Shown piece by piece: positions 34,185-46,900 of a DNA stretch of 64,000 bases. Position numbers and translations under genes: made by a program. The notes below the pieces were generated by a model. It had not been told where the DNA came from. It searched no databases and saw only the letters and a program-made list of their open reading frames with translations. Origin of the DNA: Eustoma russellianum (Eukaryota; Streptophyta; Magnoliopsida; Gentianales; Gentianaceae); assembly GCA_036186865.1 (NCBI GenBank), contig AP025071.1:14970036-15034035 (forward strand), read 5' to 3'. Position 1 is the stretch's first letter. Each line of letters begins with the position of its first letter.

Positions 34185-37100
34185 CTAACAGAAAACGAAA
34201 ACGTCTTTCTCTGATGTGATCATCCTTTTTGCATGCGCCGAGCCAACAATTCTCTCAAGCTGAACATGACAAAAAGCAGAAGGTTAACATAACGATGTTG
34301 CAAGTTCAGATTGACTGACCAAGTAGATGATACACAACATGAGGAGACATCTCAAAAGAGCATCGGGGTATCCTTGGATAAATAGATGACCCTGACTAAC
34401 CCAAAATGACAGTAGGGAGGGGAGAATAACGAATGAAGAGCTCCCATTTACTAATGAACACCTGCAGAAAACATGATAACCTCCCCCAGTCCCAAAAAAA
34501 AAAAGAAGGGTAAAGAAGTAAATAACAATATCAGAACCCCAGGAAAGAGGGGTACAAATTCTGAAAGTCATCCAGAATGCTATACTACTTATACAACACT
34601 ACAACAATCAAGCCTTTTGCCACTATGTGGGTTTTTCTATACTACTTCGTAAAATAAATAAAAAAATTGTGAGAGCGCAACCAATTAGAAAAAACAATAG
34701 TTTCCCACTAAACATAGTTAGCTATACGTATTATGCATTCTATTGATGAATGAGATAGCAACCATTATGACTTAAAGGGGAGAGTTTCCCAAATGTATCA
34801 AGTACAAGCTGACCTCAGAAATTGCAACTGTGCATCTTGAATTAACCTAAGCTGCCATGAGTAGATTCAACCTTTATACTTGAACTACCCGTGTTACATT
34901 CAATTAGTTGTGGGTGTAGGTATTCATTTTCTCTTTTGTTCTGGCCTCTTGTGAAGCATGCATTTCTTTTCTTAAGCAAATTTCACTAATATTCAAAATG
35001 TACGAAATAGGTAGCCATTATGGCCGGCAATACAAAAGCTAATTGTCCACTATATCTAACCAACAGCCACGGCTTAAACTAGGGATTAGGGAACAATTCA
35101 AAACTTAAAATATGAGGCCATAGAAGGACACTGGTAAAAGTAGGAGCAAAATGTACAAGTTTGCCAGTCAGGCTTCCAAACCAAGATAAGTGAAATACAC
35201 GGTCAAAGCGCACAAGGCAAAAGAATTCTGAGACCAAGCATATAATGAGGATCAAAATGTACAAAATGTGGCCAATCAGGATCTCATAAAAGCACTGATA
35301 AAGTAATGCGTACAAGACAAGTAACTCTGACGCCAAACCAAAAATGATGGTCAAGGTGTGAAATGTAGCCAATCTAACTTCCACAATAACACTGACAAGC
35401 AATCGTGCATACCAGCAAGAGTGGAAGCAAAGTTGTGTATATTTTCATTGAGAGTTCTAGGTTTAGAGAAAGTTCTCTGGCCCACCGGGATTTTTTTCAG
35501 AGCAAGAATCAGAAAGCCTTGGTTTTACCTCGCATATAGATTTCCCCTTTAGTATGACATTGTGTACTCATTTTACCCATAGATTCTTTTTATGTTCACA
35601 TACGTTTCATATGCTCTTCATGATATATGCATTATTTACAAGAGTCATATCTGAGATACCTAACCCTCCCCTTTCCTTTGGCTGACACACAGTTGACCAC
35701 TTAACTATAGCTTTCCTAGAACTCCTTGAAAGAAAAGACTTCAGGATTTTCACAATTTCTCTTATGATTCTTCTAGGTAGAAAATAAGAGGGTGTCTAAT
35801 ATTTGCAAATGGCTACCAATACTGAGTTGATGAGTTGTAATCTTCCGACGTATAAAGACTTAAAGGCTACCCAACTACGTACCTGCTGGCTAGTTTGTCA
35901 AAAAGCACTCCACAGTCTGAATATGTTTGCTTTCCAACTACGAGTGGAACTCCTAAGTATCTGATAGGGTGATTCCCTAAGGTCATTCCCATAATCTTAG
36001 CTATTGCATTCTTTTCCTGAGAGCTGATTCTAGATGTGAAAACTTCACATTTCTGAAGATTAGACTGGAGACTAGATAGGACTTGCAAATCCTCCAGAGC
36101 CTCCTTAATTACCATTATAGATTGTGTATATGTCTTAGATAATAGAGATTATTTGCAAAGACAAGAGATGATAGGTTAATATATTCAAACTTCAGATGAA
36201 AACTATAAAAAAGAGTTTTGAATCTTCCCTTTCAATAGTTGAGCAAACCCTTCCATAACAAGGATGAAGAGGCATGGGGTTAGAGGGTCTGCTTGTCTCA
36301 AACCTCTTGTGGCTTGCCAGGGATCCATTCAAGTTGATAGAGAATGAGTTTGTGATCATACAAAGCGACATTTCATCTAATTGTTTGGAAAATTCTTCTT
36401 CTTTAGGATCATTATTAGGTATTGTTTCTTGATTTTGTCAAAGACCTTCATGATATTTACTTTGATACCACAACATTTTAGGTCACCTTTTCTCTTGATG
36501 TCTTTTACCAGCTCATGCATCAAAAGGATGTTTTGGATCGTCCTACAATTCACAAAGACAGATTGGTTCTCATCTACAAGACAAGGGAGCAGATACTTTA
36601 GCCTATTAACAAGAACCTTGGAGATAACTTTGTACGTTACATCACAGCATGAAATGGAACTGAATTCCTTCATTTTGATGGGCTATCTACTTTGGTGACC
36701 AAAGATATTGTTTTGGCGTTTATGAGATAGTATATGTAATTCTCTTTAAAGAAGAACTCAATGGCATCCATGAATTCTTCACCCATAAGAGTCCAATTCT
36801 CCTTCTAGAATTCTACTATGTAGTCATCTGGTCCTGACGCACTATTAGACTTTATAGAGAAGATAGCCTTTTTAATTTCAACTGTGGAGATAGGATGTGT
36901 TTGTTTGTGACTCTAGACATCAGAAAATGTGCTACTACTGCATCGTTGATTTGGCGTATCATTTGGCGAAAGGGCAGTGAATAGCTTCTCAAAGAAGTCA
37001 ATAGCCATCTCTTTCACATGCTTATGATCTTCAATCATGTCACTTTTTTTATTTTGCAATCTAAGTATTTTGTTTCTAGTAATGTATGTCTTTATTGATG

Positions 37101-40100
37101 GAAGAATCTGATATTTTTATCCCTTCTTCATCCACATAATCCTTAACATCTCATTAAGAAAGATTTGTTAAAGGAAAGGATGCTAGTATAAATATGCATA
37201 GAACTCTTGACATCATTTTGCACCTGTACGTAAAGATCATTCACCAAATCAATTTGGGCTTCTCCAGATTCAACAACTAGCTTTTTCAACTCTACACTTA
37301 ATTCTTCCAAATTTCTCCTTGTTCAGCTTCTTAAGAAGATCTTTTAGCCGCTTTAGTTTTTTTTAACAAACAAACTTGGGAATTTCCTATTTCAACAGCT
37401 TTCCAACTGTCTTTTAGGATATGCTTTAAGCTAGGGTGTTTCATCTAATCTTTCATGAACTTAAAAGGCTTAAGACAAAATTTTTGATTCATTTAAATGG
37501 AGAGAATACCAGGAGAGTGATATAAGGTGATTGAAGCTTCATACTCCACTTGGAAGGGAGGGATTTGGCTTTCTCATTGCTTATTAAAGAACATACGGTC
37601 AATTTTTGTGTAAACTTTTTTGTCTTCATCCCTGTTGTTTGACCATGTGTATTCAAAACCCCTTGAGGAGATGTTTATCATATCCATATCCTTAATCGAA
37701 CCAATAAATTCCTTGATTTCATTTCTGTCAATACTCTTCTTTCCTATTTCCCCTTGACCATTTAAAATGATATTAAAATATCTCCATAATAAGTAAAGGT
37801 TGATCCCTATATAGTTGGAATCTTATTTTCTTCCACAGGTCTCTTCTATTGCTCCTCTCATTGTATCCATAAACAATAGTAAGGATAAACTCTTTATCCT
37901 TTGAAGAGATTAATTTAAGTTTAAAAGTACTGGACTGCTCATTACTATCCAAAAGTTTTACTTCAAAATGGCTTGTGTTCAAGGCTATCCAAATCCGTGA
38001 CAAATACTGGGCAAGGTATTCCATAGGACCTTCGAATTCCTAAATACATTCTTTGCTATGTTTTCAAATGTCATTTGCTTTACCTCACCTTCAACATACA
38101 CTATAAGACTAATTCTTTTCCCTGATGTATTTCTTAAAGTCTCGTTGTCTTAGAGGGGAGTTGAACCCTCTAATATTCCAACAAGCTAGCTTAATCATCA
38201 TAGGGATTTAAACCTCTGGGTCTACCCTACTTGCTCTTTTACTATATTGTCTAATCTGAGGTGGTCCTTTGTCCATTTTCCTTCTATCCTCGGTGTCCCT
38301 CAAAGCCGTGTGGTCCTCACTATCAACCCCTTTTGGTTCTGAGGAGGTCTCCTTGACAAAGGCAGAACCTTTTCTTTTTGTAGGTACAACAACCTTTATT
38401 ATTGAGATTTTCCTTTCTTCCTTATCCAGATCCTTCCTTATCCAGATCCTTAGGATCAAAATTATCTAAGAAATCCTTTTTAGGAAAATGTGTATTTTGG
38501 TCCTCAACTTTATCCTTGTCAAAATAATCCTGACACAGCCTCATCAGAAAAATGAGAAGAAAGATACACCTCCTTTCAGCACTATTATGTTCAGTGTGAT
38601 GAGGACTCGTCCTTGTTTCTAATGTTTTGTAACACTTCAAATGTATCTTCCTCTAAAACTGCAAGAGGTTATATTTATTAGTAGTGCTTTTATCAGTCAA
38701 AGAAGAGACTGTGTGATTGGTTTCTTCATATTTGTTATTTTTCTTTTGGTTGACAGATTCCAAAGTGGGGCTTCGTCTTGATGAGAGTCGGGCAGATTTC
38801 CAAAGTCTTTTCTCATTTCTTTTCCATTTTTGGGTTGTTGCATGAGATACGCGCTTCTTCATCATTTGTCAGAATACCCTTGTCTTTGTCAACATTCATT
38901 TGTTGTTGTCCAGTTGGTAATTGCCCTTGCTTCTTTGCATTTCCATTCACGTTTGTTTTTACTTGCATCAACAGGAGGTTTGCTCATCCTACTTTGTTCA
39001 GGTGTAACGTCATAGTTGTCCAAATGTTAACACTGGATGAGCATGCATTCATTTTCTGCTTCTTGCCAAATTTCTTTTCCATATTCATCTATGATCTTCC
39101 ATTTTTTGGCAGGTCATCTCCTACCTTTATCTCAATACAAATTCTTGTATATGCTATACTTGTTTCAACAGTTGTAGACCTATCTATAAACATTGGCTTC
39201 TCCATTATTATACTCAGTCGTCCTAGAGTTACTGTGTTGAAGTATAGCAGAGGTAGGAAGAGAAATCGCACCAAACATGGATGGCATTAAATTTTAACCT
39301 TTCGATCTTTTTCTCTGGTCTCAAGGTCAAAAAAACACACTCTTGTTACCAAAAGGCATGGGTGAGAGATTTTGGATATCCTCCTTGTTGGTTTCAAACT
39401 TGCCTTGTTGGATTCAGACTTGAAGCAGAACAGGAACAAGTCCTCGTCCAGTTTCTGTGCTTCCAAGAGCCCTTTGCTGAGTCATTTTCCTCTGCGAAGT
39501 TTTTGACGTTGTAATAAGACACTATTGTCCAGGATTTGTCCTACAACAGCAGCACTCTATTTTGCCTTTCAATTGCTAACTTCTTGTAGTGGCATAGTTA
39601 TGTATTTCTCCCCCTTAACCACCTCAAAACTGTACGAAAGCATGATAGATAAATCTTCAGGTTTGAAACCAGGCTTGAGCAGACTTGTCCAAGTCGATTT
39701 CGCATGAACGAGCCCTTGCATGCTGTCAAAAGAGATCAGATTGTAGAAATCTATCCATTTTGTGATGAAATAGAGTGGGTAAGTATTCCGACTACTTTTC
39801 ACAGGCCGAAATGGCCAGAGTGGCCAGAGAGTTGCCGATGTTTCAAATCCAAAGTTATCGTGGATTGATGACGAAGATTTATGATGATTTGGGGGAGAAG
39901 ATATTTACAGTGGCGAGACAAAAAAGGAGAGGGAAAAGTTTTGGGACAGTTAAAGGCGGAGAGGAGAGAGAAATATGTCCGTTGCGGTGGTTTTGTTACC
40001 GTTGGAGAGTAAAAGAAACACCATACTTAATCATAGAAAAGAAGTATATCTGGTGATTCTGAAGCCCATGGGAAGCAATTTGTATACTTGCATACAAGGA

Positions 40101-40936
40101 ACCAGCATTAAAGCAGCAGGCGTTTCTAAAAAGCACAAACATACATTTCCTGCTTCAATGTGTTTTGAAATGTTCCAAAACATTTATTTTTATTTCAGGA
40201 AAAATGGATAGGGGAAATAGCACATTTTGCAACTCAGTGTTTTAGAGAACACAATCAAAATTAGCAAAACCAGGATACAACAGAACATTACCCGGAACTT
40301 ATCAAACTGAGAGAATAGCACAGTGCAATCCATGTTTTGGGATCCTTCAAGCATGTTAACTATCTGAAAAATACACAACAAATTGACATTAACATATTTG
40401 CAAAACCCCAAGTAATATTGAATATGAAAAGTTAGGGCAAAGTGCCAAGATAGTCGATTGACATGTTCACCAATCTGATATGTGTCTGTTACTATTTTTA
40501 TCTCAATTTTTGATGGAATCTCTAACCATAATATCTAGAATTACCACGCTAATACATTCTGGTTGCAAAAAAGTTAAATGATCGACATGCTTCTTTTTCT
40601 CTTCAGCCACCCTTTTATAGCCGGAAAAACAAAAATCCAGATTTATTGTTCTTTGGAATTCCCAAATTCCAGTTAGGGTATACAAGGGAGAATCCATTCG
40701 AAAATGTCAGCAAGCAAATTCTGTAGAAAAGAGAATACTTGACCATTTTTCCTAACTAGTTTCTTTTCTTCCTTTTTTTTTCAAAGTCTGGATGAGAGGG
40801 TTAGGGGGTGCAGGAGAACAAACAAGTACATTGCCCAAGGAGAATGTATGAACAATCAAGTGATAAAGCCTACCTCAGGGTAAAATTCTTTCCTTTCAGG
40901 AAGAGAATAAATTATCAAATTTTGCACAGCCCGGAT
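34185..40936 (-). CDS. UTP25: UTP25 last three exons
   Basis: Exon 40936-40874 reads VQNLIIYSLPERKEFYPE. Exon 40363-40292 reads IVNMLEGSQNMDCTVLFSQF. The terminal exon 34259-34185 reads LERIVGSAHAKRMITSEKDV followed by FVFC and TAG. The final LERIVG...KRM block is the conserved Utp25 C-terminus. The last intron is 6032 bp because a LINE remnant sits inside it. Confidence 0.92.
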
Positions 40937-43900
40937 CTATTTGCAAGCATGAAACAAAAGAAAGAGATGTCAGAAATCACGTGTAGCTGTTCATTATAGA
41001 GCGTGCATGTTAAACTAGTGGTTCCCGACATGAGAAACATTTTGAAATGGTTTCCGAAGTGTTCAAACAGATAGGCCTGGAAAGTATGACAGTAGAACTG
41101 TAGAAATATACAGAGGAAATGATGTGTTTTACTAGACTTAGATAATCATGATTTGATTTAATTATAGGTGTATAAATGATTCTTATAATTATAGGTGTAT
41201 AAATGATTCTTATAAATTGGAGATCACACCCTGATTTCATATTTTGAATTCAAATAGTTACCAAAATAGAAGGATCCGATTGATTTCTTAATAGTATGAT
41301 AGTAGACTATAAATAGGGTGAATGTATTCTAGTAAGAGATCAATATACAAGATTACTTCTGCTTGATATCTTTATGGTATCAGAGCCTTAGGGCCTTCAA
41401 AACCATCAGTTCACAACCTTTCTCTCTTTTAAAAATAGCCGCAGAAAACTTGGCTACATCAAGTGTCATTAAACACTCTTCCACTCTATGCACTAATAAT
41501 AGAATAGGATCCAATTCTACCACCTATGATGGTATTTCAATGGTCATCTCTAGCCATAAACTTAATAGTAATAACTATCTCTCTAGTCAAAAGTCATTGA
41601 GATGTTTATCACTGGAAAGGACAAGAAGGACTATCTCTTTGGCACCCTGAAACCTTCAGCGAATGACGATCCTAAGTATAAGGGCTGGAAGGGTGACAAC
41701 ATCATGATTATGTCATGGATGTTGGGTCTATGACATCTGAAATCAGTAAAAATTTTCTTCTTTATTCCACAGCTGATGAGATCTGGTCAGCTGCCAAAGA
41801 GATGTACACCAAGAAAGACAATACCTCGGAGCTATATGGAATAGAGACCCAACTTCAGGATCTTAAGCAGGGTGAAATGATTGTCACTAAGCATTTCACC
41901 CAGCTAACCAAGGCCTCGCAGCAACTTGATGCATTTAAGGTCTATAACTTGACTTGTACGATTGATGCACAAAGATATAAAAAAATCACAAGAAACAAAA
42001 GAGTATTCAGATTCCTTATAGGCCTGAATACAGAACTTGATGGAAATAGGGGGATTCTTGGAACCAAACCCCTACCTAGCCTAAAAACAATCTCTCCGAA
42101 GTTAGATATGGGGAAAGTCGTATGAAACTCATGATATCCACTGTGCCTAGTGAAAGTTCAACCCTTACAGCAAAAGGCTCGCCTCCAGAAATTCCACTCA
42201 GCCTAATAATGGCAGGACCCTACTGTACATACTATAAAAAAACCTGGGCATACTGTTAATGAATGCTGGAAGCTGAAAGACGGACCTATAAAAGGCAAAA
42301 AGGGCAAGACAATGAAAACAATTGGAAATCATCCAACACAGGGAATGCCACCCAACTGGAGGAGTCATCCAGAGCAGGGGATTCCCTAACACCTATAGTA
42401 ATATGGTTGTCTCCGGGACTCCTGGAGAATTAGGCCCTCCCCACTAAGAATCAGATTGAGGCACTGCAACAAACTCCTCAACAAAGAGAAGGAGGTTCAG
42501 GAACCCATTCAAGCATCCATGGCCAACACTGCCAACATATGTGATCAAAATCAACCCTGGATTATTGATCAGGGACTTCTTATCGCATGACTAATGAAGG
42601 TAGAAACATAACTGATTACACTAAATTCTTTACAATAAATATGTAAAACTTGCTGATGGTACGTCTAATAAAATAATAGGGAAAGAGTCAGTAAAACTGA
42701 ATCCTAACCTACTAATGAAATATGTACTGCATATTCCAGACTTAAGGTTTAACCTTCTCTCTGTGGGGAAAATTGATAAAAGATACTCAATGCACGGTTA
42801 AATTCTCACCCAGTGCATGTTACTTTCAAACATCTGTTTGAAAATGAGGATTGGCAGTGCTAATACAAGGAGGAATGTTTCTTCTCCAGACTGAACCACC
42901 AAACATATATGAATAGGGACACACAGTAGCCTACTAGGCATGAAACAAATGCAAGGTCCCTCACTAGATAGGCCAGAATATATGTAACGTCTCCATTTCT
43001 TTTCTATTCAATCTGTCTTCCTTCAAATTCTGATTGATATCTTTATTCATTGTAAAAGCCTAAATAAATAGGCAAGATGCCCTTTATTATTTATGTAATA
43101 AGGATCTGGAAATAACTCCCATCATCCCCCCCCACCCCCCCCTAAAACTGAAACGAAATCTTAACAATATGGAATTATTGATTGCAGGTACTAATTTAAT
43201 CATATCTTCTAATTTGATTAGAGGATCTGTAACAGTTTGATTATTACATAATCGCCTGCCACCACCCATCCCTCCCCCCTTCAGTCCTGGAAGAAGGGTC
43301 TACTACAGTATTACTCAAACTTAAAAATGAATAGACAACACGTATCCAACAAGCCATCTCCAATGACATCGTCTTTCTCTTCCCCACCATTCTAAACAAA
43401 TATTTCCATCAAATAAATAAAAGAATATTGCACTTAGAAATCATATATTTGCACTATGTCCTTAAACAAACTCAGCAATGTATGTAAACGACAAATATTT
43501 ACAAATGTGAAATATGTCCAAAGCAGTAGAAAGAAGGTTTTGGTTTGGAGAAGGGGGGGGGGTGTTCTTAATTGTGGAGATTAAGAAAAAATAGGGGGGA
43601 CATGATCCACTCTCATACTCTTTAACCCCTTGATCAAAAAGTTCAAACCATAGAAGCAAAAAGTAGTTAGCAATTCAATGTACAACAATCATGATAGACA
43701 AGTGGTTTAGTGCTCAGTTAGGAACCATGACAATTCTAGCAGAAGAAATCAAGAACCTTGTATCTGTGGTAGAAGTGGGCTCTCTCAGTATATAAGAGGA
43801 TCTTCCGGGTGCCATTAAAAAACCAAACTCGTGCGCGAGATATATCACTTTGCTTTGTGTACCTAGACATAGGCACAATTGGTTATCATTTCAGCAGAGC

Positions 43901-46900
43901 ATCACTAATTGTAAATATATATGTAACAGAAGCTAATCATATTCAGGAAGCACCAGATATTTAAAAAAAAATTTAAACAAATAAATAAAATCTTACTCTC
44001 CAAGGAGACAAAAGGATGCTTCCTGCGATTTCAAAAAATTTCTGAGGCGAACAAATTCGAAATAGGAACTAGCAAATAGCATGATTCCTCCCCTGAGATA
44101 AACAGACAAGTTCAGCAATAAAATAAATAAATTCAAAAGAGGACAAACAAAGAACGACCCAAAAAAAAGAGAGAGAAAAATTTATCCTTGCTCAGTGCTA
44201 AATTTATAGCCGAGCTTAGTGGAGATGTGCATGCCTGTAAAGAATCCTTAATTTTAGGGAACACCTGAAACGATACAACACAAAATCAAAGATTTCAAAG
44301 ATATGATCCTCGGCTATTACCAAAAATAACAATAACAGTAACAACAACAACAACAACAACAGTACATAAATAAATAAATAAATGATCCTGAGCTTTAAAA
44401 GATGAACAAATTTATGCTTCTAACCTCAGAGGAAAGAGAATAGAAAGAAAGATACAGATATTCACGGGAATTTAAACTTGTTAGACACAGATCAGTGCAA
44501 ATAATCCATTTGAAAAATCCACACGGATCAAGTAGTTTCAGGAAGCCGTGTATTTCTTAGAATGCAATCGCCTAGAGAACAACTAAAAGGAAAAAAGGCA
44601 TATGATATCTGAAGATCTCCAAACCTCCAATTGACACAAATTTGTCACATGTATGCATTACGTTAACCAACTAATAAACCGATACAATTCTTGCGTAACA
44701 ATGTTATCCTGAGTCAAGGCACCAAGTTCAATAGATTCATTACAGGTTAAGCTTGATATAGTATCCTGTCCTGCTCTCCCAGCATCAATTTCCTCGCAAG
44801 CAGGTATTCTCAAGTAGGTATTTTCTAACTTACAAATAGAATTTTGTGACAAATCTCTTTTTCTCGTTTTGCATCAATGTTTCGGCCAAACAAGTCAAGT
44901 CATCTTACAAACAGGCTACGGGTGCACTAAAGGACCCCCACAAGGGACAGATTTAAGGAAGGATAAGTCTTGTCACCAAACATACACACAATAAAAATCC
45001 TCAGAAGAAATCATTATTTAAAGCAGCAGTAAAGGAGTGACTCAAGACCACCTTTTGCACAAAAATGCAAAACGAGCATCATCCACATCTGATATTGATT
45101 CTGAGCTGAAACGCTGAATATATCTGCAACATTATCAAAAGAAAAGAATACTTGACACCACCAACTCCACTTACATTTATCTAGCATAAGGTTATGACAA
45201 AAACGATCACCTTCTCGTGAACAGTAACTTTTCATACTAGATCCAAGTAGATAGAAAAGCTAATACAGCTTACATATTACTTTGTAGTTACTACTCCAAA
45301 ACTAAAAGAAACTTCCAGCAACATACCTGGCGTACTGGAAGGATCACCTTTTGGAGGACACCTTTAAATTCACAATCCAGCTTAATCTGCATAAAGTTAT
45401 TATTTCTCAGAGACAAAATTTCTATTATCAACACAGATATTATGCATCTCCAGAAGAAAATTAATAAAAAAAATAAACATAAACATTGATCCCTTGTTTC
45501 CTTTTGCCAAAAGAACATGTCAAATAAATAAATCAACCAGGAAACAATTTCTCCACATCAAGTTTCTGTACCACAAAAACCCTTATAAGTCGAATCAATA
45601 AAATCAGGATAAGTTGAACAAGACAAAGAAAGAGTCAGCTATCACAATTTCATAATAAAATCAAACTTATGCTAGGCCAAGTTTTCTTACAGTCCCAAGA
45701 GAAACTAAGACGGAAGAAGACGCAGCGATAGTGATGCCATAGTGATGCTATCGATTATATTCTCCCTCCCCGGTGGATTTTCAAAGCTCTACGTGAAAGA
45801 CAAAAGAAAAAAAGGAAAAGAACGGGGATGCCATTCCTTAGTCACACAAGGACCTACTCATGAGCCATTAGTTATCATATTCACATGGCCAATAGATATC
45901 TTCTTGTTGGGCCAAATTTCTAATACCTAGCTTATAAGTCTTTATCTAGAACGTCTAGGGTTCATGAAATGAAGATAGCTTTTTACACGATAAATATAAT
46001 TAAAAGCTTCTAAATGGAAATGGAGTCAATAGGTTTTCCGGATTCCTAGCTTCTTCTATACAACCTATTCCTTCTCAGGTTTTACTGGCGTTCCATCAGA
46101 TATGATAATTCTTTCTATTTGGCTTCCAGGTTTGATTTATATCTTCCAAAGCTCACAAGTTATTTCTAGCTGTTACACAACCTAATGTCCATGTTTGCAG
46201 CAGTTCATTATAAAGACAATATTGAGAATGTAAACAGTATTCATTAACTCTCAAGCTTGTAATCAAGAAGTACACCAAAGTAACCTTTTAAGTTCTCAGC
46301 ATAAAGATAAACAAAAAATACTGTCCTTTATATATAGGACATACACACAAATCCTAACGGTAACAAATCTGCCAATGATAACGGCTACAAACAGTAACAA
46401 AAACAAATATTTTATCTATTCTTTCCAACACGCCCCTCTCAAGCTTGGTGTAGAGATCAATACAACCAAGCTTGCTAAGTAAGTCATAAAAGATCGTTAT
46501 GGACACAACCTTGGTAAAGATATCTGCAACTCGCTGTTGAGAAGAGACATGTAAAATTCGAATAATTTTAGCTTCAATCTTCTCTCGAATAAAATGGCGA
46601 TCAATTTCTATATGCTTGGACTTATCATGTTGTATTGGGTTTTCAATCATATGAATGGCAGAAATATTGTCACAATACAACTGGATAGGTAAAGTGATAT
46701 GGACACCCAGATCATTTAGAACCAGTCTAATCCAGAGCCCTTCACATAATCCCAAAGCTAATGCCCGCAACTCCGCTTCAGCACTACTTCGAGACACAAC
46801 TTGTTGTTTTTTACTCCACCAAGTAATAAGATTTCCCTATAGAAAAGTCTCATATCCAGTGGTGGATCTCATATCAGTGCGTGAACCACCCCAGTCAGCA

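Noticed and set aside
36381..39514. Plus-strand frames over the intronic LINE remnant
   Set aside because: Antisense shadows of LINE RT, endonuclease and ORF1 readings on the minus strand.
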